A stretch of DNA of 64,000 nt from Dendrolimus kikuchii (GCA_019925095.2 CM034392.1:2735501-2799500); one strand, 5' to 3'. Positions 1 to 9,920 are shown, numbered from the stretch's first letter. Notes: generated by a model not told the origin, from the sequence alone. Numbers and translations: made by a program.

Positions 1-119
1 GTTGCGATCCTATACGCAGATCTGATGTGAAATGGAATCATTGAGCTTTTGATGTAATTTCAAATTAGATTTCAAGTTAAATGGTTTTGTAATAATTGAG
101 GGTAGAGATCGATAGAAAC

Positions 120-215
120 ATTTATTTATTGTACACCATGACATACAAACTTACAGTTTAGTACCAATTTGTGCACAAAATGCTGGCGCTAAAAAGCGAT
201 CTCTTTCAGACAACC
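120..215 (-). repeat. Dispersed repeat fragment, LINE-tail-like
   Basis: This short stretch has a segment around AAGCGATCTCTT that reappears in opposite orientation at about 9080-9112, and more weakly near 35170-35200, next to a run resembling GATAAGGCCGCC. That shows it is an interspersed repeat and not unique DNA. Element boundaries are not visible. The family is not recognised with certainty. Confidence 0.4.
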
Positions 216-240
216 CGTGATAAAAATAAATAATAAATAG

Positions 241-851
241 GAAAATTGCTCGGACGGAGAAGTATGAAATTTCGCACATTTATAGTTTATATCTACAGAA
301 GGAGTTCAGAATGCTAATATTAAAAAAATAAGCATATAAAAACCATTAAATCAATAAAAAGAACATTACACACACTACCACGTATTTGACACACACGCAT
401 ATATACTCTTTTGTTTATTGTTAAAGTCAAATTAACAGTGTAGCCTTGGCGAAATCTGTGATTATAAAAGTATAGTCTTTGACAACAGAACCTTAATAAT
501 GTTCAAACTTATAACACAATTTATATCCGGAACGGAGAAAGAATACAATTTCCTGCGGCCCGGCGGCCTGTCGTAAGAGGTAGCAAAACGGGTATGATGG
601 CTACCACCTCTGGTCTAGAGTATAGCGCCATAACAACCTTGAGTTGTGTTCCGGAATTATTGACCAGATTCCACTCTCCCTTAAGAGAGCAGCAGCGCAT
701 TTATGCAGCACCTTTGGTGTTGTACACGTCCATAGGTAACGGTAACCGCTTTCCATCAAGTGGGCCGTCTGCCTGTCTGCTGAACTCCTGCAATAAAAAA
801 AAGAAAAAAAATAATTATTATGGTCGAATTTCAGCCACGGCCGACCACAAG
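241..851 (+). mobile_element. Non-autonomous Helitron, interrupted by SINE C
   Basis: The segment matches the Helitron family seen at 16564-16883 and 60200-60527. It has the GCTCGGACGGAGAAGTATG block, the block of CACACACTACCA and (CA)n, and the CTTGGCGAAATCTG block. A 3' hairpin (TGGTCGAATTTCAGCCA) precedes a degraded CTAGT end, here ACAAGT. The 5' TC terminus is not preserved. A SINE C copy sits between about 527 and 812 and splits the element just before the terminal hairpin. There is no helicase coding sequence, so it depended on an autonomous partner. Confidence 0.75.
527..812 (+). mobile_element. SINE C copy inserted in a Helitron
   Basis: This is a nearly full copy of an approximately 300-bp short interspersed family. 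It starts near AACGGAGAAAGAATAC, contains CCTGTCGTAAGAGG and the GGCCGTCTGCCTGTCTG block, and ends CTCCTGCAATAAAAA followed by A-rich sequence. There are at least twelve further copies in the window. The A-rich 3' end implies retroposition. No clear tRNA A/B boxes are visible, so the Pol III origin is unproven. Confidence 0.75.
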
Positions 852-2080
852 TACATATAAAAAGATTGCAGACTTGTCTCTCCAATTTCATAAATTCAAT
901 TCATCAGGGACCAACGTCTAACAATTTTCTTAACTCACTTTTCTATAATAATATAAAAAAAGTTAACTTGTAAAAAATTGTTCCCCGCTACTACTTTTCG
1001 AGTCGAAAACGGGGTTACGTCCGACTTTATCTTTTGTATATTTTATGATCAAAAGTTTTTCAGGGTGGCTTCGTGAAAACAAAGGGAGTGTTCCAGTTGA
1101 GTTTTTACTTTTCGGAATTTGGAATTTTGATACTTCATCGGAAACGATGAGATTTCACTTCGGATTTAAAAAACGTAATTCAATATTTAGAATTCCGAAG
1201 ATATCTTACAAATACGGAACTGTTGGGATATTTACGCGGGATTTTAAACGTGAAATTTAAAATATTTATATATTTATATATATATATAAATAAATTTGAA
1301 AGAAAGAAAGAAAGAAAAAACGTTTATTTGGTCATCACACAACGAGACATATAGCAATGAATGAATTGTACGGTGATATATACCAAAAAGTCTCGCAATG
1401 GTACCAAATAGGTGCAGTTCAGCATTTGCCAGGCAACAGGTGCCTGACGCTGGTTTTCAACTGCACCCTGGGACGGACGGATGTCGCACTGTTATTTATA
1501 TATATGTATATATATAGCATGAATAATATAAATTACATACATAGATATACATACAATTAATATAAACATAATGTTTGAGCTTCCAGAGTTCGTAGTGGGA
1601 AATCATAGGCGCTAAATTCTTGAGAATAACTAATTTATTTATTGGAAGATTACAAAGCCGTCCGTTGAAGTTGGTATTCATATTTATAAACAGAATAGTA
1701 TAGTAGAGGCAGAAGACAAAAATTATAATATATAAGTAAGATTGACATTGACGTTCTCTAGTTTCCGTTGCTCATCTAAGAGGTAGTTCTTTAAGTTCTT
1801 GCGAAACGTGACAGTTGAGTGATGTAATTTGTATTTTATTAAATTTTTGTATTAAAATTTGTTGTATCTATGTGTGTGATGTGTGTTTGTAATGCCAAAA
1901 CAACAGCTTTGTTTAGGGGATTGTTCTGAGAGGTTTCCAATTACACACACTAGCTTTTTGATAATATATATGATTTAATGCGTAAAAGCAGTTTGTGTGG
2001 TGCATGTAGAAAATGCGAAGGGAGACAGAAAAGGTGGCGCTGCTGTTGCATCGCGCCAGTGTTGCTGTAGTACAAAATAG
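852..2080. other. No gene; AT-rich with microsatellites
   Basis: The only notable parts are an AT repeat with an (AAAG)n tract at about 1260-1318 and a (TATA)-rich stretch at about 1495-1515. The (AAAG)n tract resembles the simple-sequence tails of LINE 3' ends seen at 7615 and 14980. The reading frames at 1045-1260 and 1357-1560 have no recognisable domain and AT-biased composition. Confidence 0.5.
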
Positions 2081-2425
2081 TTAACAAGCTTTTTACAAGC
2101 TTTTATTTAACTTGCAATGGATGAACCTATGTATGTAAGTTCGGGTGTAATCTTGCAAGTTAAATTTGACCAACTTCCCGGTTTCCGATTGAGCTGAAAT
2201 TTTGCACGCATATGTATATCGAGTGACAATGCAATAATATGGTACCATGGAGCTGATCTGATGATGGAGTCGGAAGGTGGCCATAGGAACTCCTATACTA
2301 AACAAGATAGACCCGTCGTGTTTGGGCTCGTTTTACTTGTCTTGACTAGCACTCTGCTGCTACATGATATCCAGGATCTCAAAAGCTTGTATTTAAAAAC
2401 CTTTTTAAGAAAGCTTATTACTAAA
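2080..2425. repeat. Probable short DNA transposon relic
   Basis: The left edge reads AAGCTTTTATTTAAC and the right edge carries AGCTTGTATTTAAAAACC and AAGAAAGCTT, so the ends share AAGCTT-centred sequence. Inside is a stretch CCGGTTTCCGATTGAG and a GATCTGATGATGGAG block of the kind found in high-copy non-coding repeats. There is no transposase. Only one copy is in this window, so the boundaries are tentative. Confidence 0.35.
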
Positions 2426-2664
2426 TGCATATACAAGTATATACTTATATGGTTATATTGTATTGTTTTGGATGTTCCGGTTAATCTCTGAAACGTCTGG
2501 ACCGATTTTGATGGCACTTTTACTGTCAGACAACTGATGTTATACGATATGAGAGACCGTTTGGTCCTGGATTAGCTACCTCTCCTTTAAACGCATCTGT
2601 GTGGTGCGCACACACACACACGGACTCCAATTTAATTTATTAGTAAACATAATATAGGTGTATT

Positions 2665-2890
2665 TGACGGTCTGTGGTTGAGCGGGCTAAGCCTCAGCCG
2701 GCTGAGGTCACTGGAACGCAGAGGCTCCGGGTTCGATTCCTGGCTTGGTAAATTTCGTAAACCAACTTTCCGTTATTTACTGTGGTCTGGGTGTTTGTAA
2801 TCGGCCCCAGAGTGGTCCGTTATATATTGTCCGTAACACAAGCATAACTTGCTTTGCTTGGGGATACAGTAAACACGATTAACCGTACTG
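2665..2890 (+). mobile_element. tRNA-derived SINE (SINE A)
   Basis: The 5' part looks like a tRNA: an A-box-like TGGTTGAGCGG and a perfect B-box GGTTCGATTCC near 2731-2741, matching an internal RNA polymerase III promoter. The body holds CGTTATTTACTGTGGTCTGGGTG and GTCCGTTATATATTG, shared with six other copies in the window. In this copy the segment between the boxes has diverged (CAGCCGGCTGAGG). It is a retroposed non-coding element relying on LINE machinery. Confidence 0.8.
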
Positions 2891-3085
2891 ATTGTTGTCG
2901 AAAGCTATCCGGGTAATTGAACATATTAATTATTAATAATTATTTTTATTCATATTATTTACTCTAGAAAGATAACATACCTCGTTCGCGTACACTTGTT
3001 GATTCGAAATAATAAATAAAACTTGTCAACCAAAATAGACATACATTAGATGCATACGTATGTATGTAGCTACATATTTACTTAA

Positions 3086-3660
3086 ACTAGTGGTCGCCCA
3101 GTGGTCGAAATTCGCCCATAATTAATTAAAATTATAAGTTTGAACATTATTAAGGTTCTGCTGACAAAGACTATACTTCTATAATCACAGATTTCACCAA
3201 GGCTACACTGTTAATTTGACTTTAACAATAAACAAAAGAGTATATATGCGTGTGTGTGACAAATACGTGATAGTGTGTGTAATGTTTTTTTATTGATTTG
3301 AAGAGTGAGCCCCGATAGGGTGGAGGAGCGAGATGGAATGTTCCTCCGTCTCAAAAGAAGATCTTCCAGCGAGGCTAATGTTGTTCCTCGCAGGCCTAGG
3401 CCCATCTGTTATACTTGAAATTTTGTATATATTCTTTGTATGTTTCGGGAAACGTTTGTGACATCAATTATTGCACAGCGCCATCTATTGGCTTGTAAGT
3501 GTTCCACTACAGATTTAATGTATTTTTAATGCACAGTTTTAAAAAAATATTAGCATTCTGCACTCCTTCTCTATATGAACTATAAGTGTGGGAAATTTTG
3601 ATACTCCTCCGTCCGCGCAATTTTCGTAAAATTGGGTACAAAGTTTCTGCTTTACGTATT
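3086..3660 (-). mobile_element. Non-autonomous Helitron, interrupted by a 212-bp module
   Basis: On the plus strand it starts with ACTAG, the reverse complement of the CTAGT end, preceded by A. The terminal hairpin follows (GTGGTCGAAATTC), then the family body, then the reverse complement of the GCGCGGACGGAGGAG block near the 5' end. The far end near 3660 is degraded. At 3300-3511 a foreign module is inserted and flanked by GATTT on both sides. Confidence 0.75.
3300..3511. mobile_element. 212-bp insertion module with GATTT duplication
   Basis: The module lies inside the Helitron. GATTT at 3295-3299 is repeated at 3512-3516, and removing one copy restores the Helitron sequence. The core from TAGGGTGGAGGAGCGAGATG to TGTTCCACTACA recurs at about 29542-29745, where it interrupts a SINE B. 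It has no coding content. The same module in two unrelated hosts shows that it is mobile. Its class is unknown. Confidence 0.65.
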
Positions 3661-3666
3661 ACTAAA

Positions 3667-4399
3667 ATATTGCTGCAATCTTAATCATGAAATGACTGCC
3701 AAACTGCATAATCGTGAATCCGTATAACTGACGTCTGGATAATCGAGTCTCCACTGTATACAATCTTCCGACGGTATAAACCCACAAGGTAATTTTTAGT
3801 ACCTAAGTATACTTACCTGGCACTCCAGCCGGCGGTGGTGAGCATAGGAACCAGAGGGAACACTAATCCGTCAGTATCTTAAGGAAGGGGCGCCCCTTGT
3901 TCGGTCCTTGCCTGGTGAAGTAGGTAGAACATCGCTCCATGAATTTTGCCGTCTACCCTCCTTCTGAGGGCCAATGCACATCAGGGAAAGGGCAGCCTTT
4001 TAGACACTTTTCTGTTCAACGTTTTGACTAAGAAACATCGCACCGTGCGCTCATACTTTTCTATCATATTATTGTGAATACTGGCCGTACCAAGCTGAAC
4101 CGAACCAGGAGACGGCGGATGTCGGGGATGGTGGAGCTTCTGCTTTCCTAGTACAAGGATGTAGGTACTATCTCGCCCATACAGTCCACAAATTGAACTA
4201 GCTTTACCTGTAGGCTACATTGCCTCACACCCCTAGAGAGGAAATATATAAAATATCCTACTTATCTACTGCAAGGGGCACACTACAGGGGATGGAGAAA
4301 TAGTCCGTCCAAATGCACCCGCTCTTCGTCCTTTTCCGATACAACCACTTGTGATCTACAACTATTATAATGTTCCACTCACTATAACACTCAATATAC
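3667..4399. other. Unassigned intergenic sequence
   Basis: Mixed-composition sequence with a more GC-rich patch at 3820-4350. No open frame of note, no tRNA boxes and no second copy in the window were recognised. It could be part of an old element adjoining the LTR at 4400, but nothing in the sequence proves it. Confidence 0.4.
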
Positions 4400-4750
4400 T
4401 GTTACGAGCTACACAGGACTCGAATTAAAAATACCGTTGGAATTACTATAGAGTTTATTTGAACTGTACAAACACGTATAAAACAGGTACAAATATATTG
4501 GATACAACCAGTAACACTGCATGATTCAATAACACGATCAAATTCCGTCACTATATCGCTTCTTCGAATGTACTACACACGTCTTACTCGTATCGTAGTC
4601 GTCACTTGACTGCCTTACCCCTCCGTTCAGTCATACTAAACTGTATTACAGAACAAAGAACCGTGTTCACCGAGTTGATCCGCACACCTGGCAAGCAAGG
4701 ATTAGTTCGACACTAATGACGGTCATAAACGAAGTAAAAAAACAATAGCA
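4400..4750 (-). mobile_element. Solo LTR, truncated copy
   Basis: It begins TGTTACGAGC and matches the left part of the LTR-like element at 18025-18530, including AATTACTATAGAGTTTATTTG. In the reverse orientation that block contains an AATAAA-type polyadenylation signal. The other end (TGTAACA) is not found, so the copy is truncated or diverged after about 4700. No internal gag or pol sequence flanks it. Confidence 0.55.
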
Positions 4751-5554
4751 TGTTTTTCTGAACTACAAATTCATAAATTCGGTGACATTGAAACTGCGTT
4801 TTACGACCTGCAGTTATGCACATCTCCGTGTCGGATTTCCTTATTACATCTTAAATATTAAATTCATCGCGAGAGAGCAGCAATTCGTGTGTCTTATATG
4901 AAATTCCACGGCATAGGTACCGTCATTTCGACGCGGTATAAAAGTGCCATCGTACGAACCGCATTAACAATCAAAAACCGATACGTTTTAATTCTATGTC
5001 ATTATTCTGTTCGAACACAAACTGTGTAATTTATTTAAAAGAAGTCAATCTGCTACATAATCAGTGGTAATTTATGATTTTCATTACGAAGATAAGACTA
5101 TTTCGAAATAAAATATTATCAATATGAAGGAACGCTCGCCCTTTTGAAATATTACATAATTCATCTCCTTTTAAAGATGTTTACTTCATTTCGTTCATTA
5201 ATCAAAATTCATTCGTAAACAAAAATAATTTCCCAAGAGCACAACAAAAACAAGTCGTTTTTTTACCAAGGAATCGAAACTTCCGACGACTTCAAACGTC
5301 TGCGGGAGGGGAAGGCTTCACTAAAAATGAGTCTCTTTAATAAATATAGAATGAAGGCTCTTTACTAAAAATGGGTAATAAATTATATGATTTGATCTCC
5401 ATTCATATTCATACTAAACTATCTTTTGCCCGTGAATTTCGGTAATGTTAATTTTGAAGACAGAGGAGAGGACCGGCTGTTGGGAGTCCTACATCCCGGG
5501 CCCGATGATAGCGCGCAAAAGTATGACCCCGCATTATAAAAAAATGATACGCAC
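4751..5554. other. No gene recognised
   Basis: AT-rich sequence without repeats shared elsewhere in the window. A short open stretch at 5445-5540 (ERTGCWESYIPGPMIARK) is followed immediately by A-rich sequence at the edge of the nested cluster. It is too short to assign. Confidence 0.4.
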
Positions 5555-5579
5555 AGTAGTTATAATAATAACATCCCAT

Positions 5580-6652
5580 TTTTTTATTTATTTTTTTATT
5601 ATTATTATTAACAACGGTTATGGTGTTTGAAAGAGAAGAAACCAGAACGAATGCAAAGATAATGGTCGATGATGTTATGCTGGAGCAAGTGAATGAGTTT
5701 GTATATCTTGGATGTGCTTTTAGCAGGGATGGAAGGTACACCGCTGGTATAGAAAGAAGAGTGAATTTAGGGAATAGTTTGAATGGAGCGTTAGGTAAAC
5801 TTCTAGGCGCTAAGAACCTCAGCCAGAAGGACCAGCTCGCCATATACAACGCGGTGCTGGTACCTACGCTCACGTATGGAAGCGAGAGTTGGGTATGGAA
5901 GAAAGAGCATGAAAGTAGAGTAAACAAGCACAACAAGCATGTCGAAAGAATGCATGATAAAAGAATGAATAAACAGATATACAATGCAAAAGTGGATGGA
6001 TGCAGAAGTCGTGGAAGGCCACGACATACCTTCCATGATCAAATTGATCGTGTACTAGCAGAAGGTGATGTCAGGAGCCTTAAGAACAGACGAGCTTGCA
6101 TGACAAGAGTTATGAATGTCAAAGAAGCAAGTGAGGTGTGTAAGAATAAGCCTAAATGGCGCTCTGTTGTTCGTGCCTACCCCGCAAGGGAACTGGCGTG
6201 AAGTTGTATGTATTATTATTAACATCCCTACGGACTCGAGTTCCGTACCCTTTTTTACTACTAAATTTCTATGAAAAATTTTAGAGTCCATACACGCTTA
6301 TTGTTTATTTTTGTTACTGTGTGTGACATTAATTTAGTGATTTTTATGTTGTGGTGTACCTTAAGAATAACTTATTATATTCATTTATTCTAATTTTAAT
6401 ACTAAACTTATACTAATGTAGAGTGTATCTGTTACATGCTGGTGTGGTGAGGAAGTGCATATGCAGTGTTGGCCTTATATCTATACTTATATATAGTCCT
6501 ATCTAGTGCCATGTGTGTTGTTTTTTTTCTTTTCTGTGCCTGGGTTATTAATTTTTAGGCTCTTTGTGTGTCTTGGTTTGTTTGTGAAGTGTGCGTGTAA
6601 TGCAATGCGATGGTAGTGCGCGTTGGTTTGAGTGTGTGTATAAGTTTAACAT
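5580..6652 (-). mobile_element. Repeat D (LINE 3' region) inserted in SINE B
   Basis: It consists of 5580-5613 plus 6225-6652. The left end is an oligo-T/(ATT)n tract, meaning a 3' A-rich tail on the minus strand, followed by CTACGGACTCGAGTTCC. The same 3' region occurs at 30833-31178 and 61509-61753. The 12-bp TSD ATAACATCCCAT and the tail indicate target-primed reverse transcription. Coding sequence is absent, so it is either a LINE 3' UTR or a SINE-like derivative. Confidence 0.7.
5614..6210 (+). mobile_element. RTE-like LINE 3' fragment (RTE-A), degenerate RT C-terminus
   Basis: It encodes about 190 residues of the C-terminal part of an endonuclease-reverse transcriptase polyprotein, with VLVPTLTYGSESW followed by HVERMHD, RSRGRPRHTFHDQI and a final RAYPARELA. 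Compared with the copy at 12978 an internal segment is missing: the VEMRALRK to GMLRWFG part is replaced by NKHNK. It is flanked by TATTATTATTAACA at 5600-5613 and 6211-6224. It is 5'-truncated and non-autonomous. Confidence 0.8.
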
Positions 6653-6966
6653 ATAACATCCCATTAACGTTCCTCTGCTGGGCTCAAGTCTCTCACTATA
6701 TGAGAACAAACAGTATACCTGCCACGCTTGTCCAAGGCGGCTTGGCAGGTTTGACAAATCGATGACGATCGACGAAATTATCTCGATGTGCAGGTTTCAC
6801 CCCGATGTTCTCCTTCACCGTTGTTAGCACCTGGTAATTATAACAATATGCATATTAGGTCAGAAAAGTACCTAAATGGTGCACGCGTTCCAGCCAGGAT
6901 TCGAACCCGCGCCCTTTGAAATTGGAACACGCGCTATTTTTATTTGGTAACAAATAATAATAATAA

Positions 6967-7240
6967 TAGCAGCCCATAAATGTCCCACTGCTGTGCTCGG
7001 GCCTCCCACTATAGGGGAACGGACAGTATACCCGCCACGCTTATCCAAGGCGGCTTGGCAGGTTTGACACATCGGTTATCTCGATGTGCAGGTTGCATCA
7101 CGATGTTTTCCTTCACCGTTATCAGCACGTGGTAATCGTAACAATATGCACATTAGGTCAGAAAACTGAATAAGCAGTGCATGCGTTCTGGCCAGGATTC
7201 GAACCCGCGCCATCTGAAATTGGAACACGCGCTATTTTTA
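6967..7240 (-). mobile_element. SINE B, second adjacent copy
   Basis: This full-looking SINE B lies on the minus strand beside the copy ending near 6945. It contains GCCCATAAATGTCCCACTGC, CTTGGCAGG, ATATGCACATTAGGTCAG and the B-box region (TTCGAACCCGCGCC on the plus strand). Both copies continue at their 5' side into a shared CGCGCTATTTTTATTT and GTAACAAA sequence. That suggests either that the element includes it or that the pair arose by tandem duplication. Confidence 0.7.
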
Positions 7241-7655
7241 TTTAGTAACAAAACGACCCCCCCTATACTAAAAGTAGAAAAAGCCGCGCGGCAGATTTCT
7301 CTTAGAAGCCCGGCTATACCCTTTGCAATCAGTGTCATTACGTGTGTGAATAAACAGTGCGTACGGTGGTCTCTTAAGCTTAAGTCTACAAGAACCTTTA
7401 CAAATGTCTCCATAAAGACAAACATAACTACGGTTACTCTTATAATAAATCAAGTATGTATATACCAGCGTTGTGCTTTCGGAAACGTTTGCACAATCTC
7501 AGTGTAAATTAACTTGTTAGCCTCGTCGCGGCTTTGACGCGTGTACTGTATGTATGCTTAACTTGAAGAGTTGGCTAATATAAAGTGTCGAATTAATATA
7601 ACGACACACGTTTAATAAAGAAAGAAAGAAATAAAGAAAATATTTCTTTCAAAAA
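7241..7655. other. No gene; ends in an (AAAG)n-tailed relic
   Basis: No domain is recognisable in the open stretches here. At 7575-7650 there is a block AATAACGACACACG followed by (AAAG)n that resembles the tail of repeat E at 14930-14996, so a degraded LINE 3' end is likely. Confidence 0.4.
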
Positions 7656-7659
7656 ATTT

Positions 7660-7932
7660 ATTTTTTATTTTTTATTGCACGAGTTCAGCAGACAGGCAGA
7701 CGGCCCACTTGACGCAAAGGCGCTGCTGCTCTCTTAAGGGAGACTGGAACCTGGTCACTAATGCCGGAACACAAGTCAAGGTTGTTATGTCGACATACTT
7801 TAGACCAGGGGTGGTAGCCATCCAGTCGGGCAAATGCCCTACCACCTGGCTGTGGGTTGTTTTGTCGCCTCTTACGACAGGCCGCCCCAACTCAGGAAAT
7901 TGTATTCTTCCTCCGTTCCTGCACGGATAGTA
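7660..7932 (-). mobile_element. SINE C, near full-length
   Basis: The copy is oriented with its A-rich tail at the left (TTTTTTATTGCACGAG) and its 5' end at CTCCGTTCCTGCACGG on the right. Internal blocks include GACGGCCCACTTGACG, GGGAGACTGGAACC and CGCCTCTTACGACAGG. The translated stretches are not conserved proteins. Confidence 0.8.
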
Positions 7933-7971
7933 TAAGAATGCGACACTTAACAATAATTAATAGTAACTCGT

Positions 7972-8528
7972 ACCTGACTCCGGGGGCCAAGGCAAGGCTT
8001 CCGTGCTTGCCTTAGGCAGCCGGCACGGAGTGGAGATCACTAGCGCTAAGACTCAAGCGCCAGGGGTGGAAGTGATAAAAGGCATCACGTCAGAAGTAGC
8101 TTCGGTGAAACTGCAGCCCACCTCTCTACACCCATGTTGCCCCTGTCTTCTATGGCATTTTTTGGCCCCCACGCAGGGAGTGGCGAGTCACAGTCTGCCC
8201 ATTTTTCCATGTTCCCCGAACATCGCGACGGGCAGACGCCATAGTCCCTATATTCCCAGACCCCTAGTACCATTAGCAGTTCACCACAATAGCCCGGTAC
8301 TTTTTGTTCTCATTTCCCACAATAGTCTTACACTGGCCGGGGCTTGACCTTGGGTGCATTATTATATGGTATAGACAGGGACAATCGCCGGTCAGTGTCA
8401 CGCCACATTTACATTAAATTTGTAAAGGGGCCTCTACCTGTTGGCCTTCCCATGGCTCCACGCAAGCCCTCCAAATGTCCGGGCGCCATTTTCATGGTCA
8501 GTGGTCTTGAAAGACATACAAGATAATA
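7972..8528 (-). mobile_element. Repeat G copy 1
   Basis: This roughly 550-bp GC-richer segment matches 21773-22385 in opposite orientation and shares many blocks, among them GACTCCGGGGGCCAAGG, GGGCAGACGCCATAG and TTGAAAGACATAC. The second copy ends in (TAA)n, so the element is probably the 3' part of a poly(A)- or (TAA)-tailed retrotransposon. A reading frame of about 110 codons stays open in both copies on the strand opposite to the presumed transcript. It is treated here as incidental. Confidence 0.65.
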
Positions 8529-8560
8529 ACAATAATATAATAATATATATATATATATAT
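8529..8560. repeat. (TA)n microsatellite
   Basis: An AT-dinucleotide run immediately before the inverted dimer. The neighbouring element ends in TATATATATTAAG, so the run may be the expanded tail of that element. Confidence 0.6.
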
Positions 8561-8946
8561 ATATCTTAATTTATATAAATTACGTGTCACGTTGGTTGTC
8601 TGCGATGGACTCCTAAACTACTTGACTGATTTTAATCAAATTTGCACACCCTGTTGGAGTTTGATCCGACTTGAAAGATAGGATAGCTTACATTTGGACC
8701 CGGTAGTGGCGCTGCAATCGGGTTCTAAATTTTATTTCTTCAGGGCAAAACAACATGTGCCGGGACAGCTAATAAAATTTAGAACCCGATTCCAGCGCCA
8801 CCTACCGGGTCCAAATGTAAGCTATCCTATCTTTCAAGTCGGATCAAACTGCACACGGTATGCAAATTTGATTAAAATCGGTCAAGTAGTTTAGCGAGTC
8901 CATCGCAGACAACCAACGTGACACGTAATTTATATATATTAAGATA
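8561..8946. mobile_element. Inverted dimer of a short interspersed element
   Basis: The left arm (8561-8770) is a minus-strand monomer and the right arm (8771-8946) is a plus-strand monomer lacking its first 40-45 bases. The arms share, as reverse complements, TACGTGTCACGTTGG, TCGCAGACAACC, TAGGATAGCTTACATTTGG and TTTAGAACCCGATT. The junction is AGCTAATAAAATTT. A diverged single copy lies at 55990-56310. The transcript or single strand could fold into a hairpin of about 175 bp. Confidence 0.75.
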
Positions 8947-9069
8947 TCTTATAAATATATTTGTATGTATTTAACTTATGAAATATGTACTTTAAGTATG
9001 TTTGTTTAAGATCTACCTATTAATCTGGACTACCTACATTGCCATATTAGGTTGCATTGTTCCTTAAGT

Positions 9070-9130
9070 TAGTAAGCCTGGAAGAGATTGCTTTAAGCGA
9101 TAAGGCCGCCTATTGTTTCTACCATGACTA
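9070..9130 (+). repeat. Dispersed repeat fragment (partner of 120-215)
   Basis: It contains GGAAGAGATTGCTTTAAGCG and GATAAGGCCGCC, the reverse complement counterpart of the AAGCGATCTC block at the start of the window. It lies just before the RTE-A insertion at 9140. Family and limits are not determined. Confidence 0.4.
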
Positions 9131-9140
9131 TATTATAGTT

Positions 9141-9513
9141 GTACATACATACATACATACATACATAACTTCACGTCAGTTCCCTTGCGGGGTAGGCACG
9201 GACAACAGAGCGCCATTTAGGCTTATTCTTACACACCTCACTTGCTTCTTTGACATTCATAGGTCTTGTCGTGCACGCTCGTGTGTTCTTAAGGCTCCTG
9301 ACATCACCTTCTGGTAGTACACGATCAATTTGATCATGGAAGGTGTGTCGTGGCCTTTCACGACTTCTGCATCCATCCACTTTTGCATTGTATATCTGTT
9401 TAGTCATTCTTTCATCGTGCATTCTTTCCACATGCCCGAACCACCGGAGCATTCCTTTCCTTACCTTCACCCCGACACTCTCTTTCAGACCAACTCTCTT
9501 TCTTACTTCGGTA
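9141..9513 (-). mobile_element. RTE-A fragment, 5'-truncated
   Basis: The 3' tail appears on the plus strand as (TACA)n before TAACTTCACG. The minus strand encodes an intact run GMLRWFGHVERMHDERMTKQ through RPRHTFHDQIDRVLPEGD to the usual stop. Flanking sequences TATATTATAGTTGT and TATATTACAATTGT look like a 14-bp TSD that has since acquired two transitions. Confidence 0.75.
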
Positions 9514-9594
9514 TTACGAATATATTACAATTGTGCATTTATGAAATTGATTATTTGGTGAGCAATAAAGTATTATCTATATCTATGTAATGAA

Positions 9595-9744
9595 AATATG
9601 TGCTGCAATTTGCGAAATGTTGCTCTGCCGAAACATAGTCCGATACAGCACTGATTTTCAGTGCCCATCTCGTTAATCACAAAAGTCATACAACCCACGG
9701 TAAAAACAAGTAGAATTAAAATTATAGTGAATGTATACGTGAAA
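9595..9744 (-). repeat. Repeat E, partial copy
   Basis: It matches the reverse complement of 14785-14925, including CGAAACATAGTCCGA, TTTTCAGTGCCCA and ACCCACGGTA. The A/T-rich tail seen in the other copy is missing here. It is interrupted at its right edge by the RTE-A insertion that follows. Confidence 0.6.
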
Positions 9745-9906
9745 GAGAGAGCAGAGGGTGATGTCAGGTACCTTGAGAACAGACGAGCGTGCATGACAAG
9801 AGTTATGAATGTCAAAGAAGCAAGTGAGGTGTGTAAGAATGGGCCTAAATGGCGCTCTGTTGCTCGTGCCTACCCCGCAAGGGAACTGGCGTGAAGTTAT
9901 GTATGT
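9745..9906 (+). mobile_element. RTE-A insertion, 162 bp, exact TSD
   Basis: A severely 5'-truncated copy encoding the last part of the ORF (RACMTRVMNVKEASEVCKN through RAYPARELA), followed by the (TATG)n tail. The 14-bp direct repeat ATGTATACGTGAAA at 9731-9744 and 9907-9920 brackets it exactly. Confidence 0.85.
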
Positions 9907-9920
9907 ATGTATACGTGAAA

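Larger units (their letters stand above)
5555..6945 (-). mobile_element. SINE B copy split by repeat D and an RTE-like fragment
   Basis: The 5' tRNA-like part of SINE B lies at the right (B-box region TTCGAACCCGCGCC near 6900) and its 3' end at the left. The element is cut by repeat D. ATAACATCCCAT at 5568-5579 is repeated at 6653-6664. Joined at that duplication, the flanks give the usual SINE B 3' end. Body motifs include GCGGCTTGGCAGG and CAATATGCATATTAGG. Confidence 0.7.

Noticed and set aside
241..851. Autonomous Helitron
   Set aside because: All copies are 320-610 bp and none encodes a Rep/helicase.
2665..2760. tRNA gene
   Set aside because: A- and B-boxes are present, but the sequence is repeated seven times with a shared non-tRNA body. 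This is the head of a SINE, and a cloverleaf could not be completed.
5448..5984. 178-codon minus-strand frame and similar frames opposite RTE-A copies
   Set aside because: They are shadows of the RT-derived frame on the other strand and recur with each copy of the repeat.
8003..8347. 114-codon frame as a host protein
   Set aside because: It lies entirely inside repeat G, which has a second copy at 21.8-22.4 kb.
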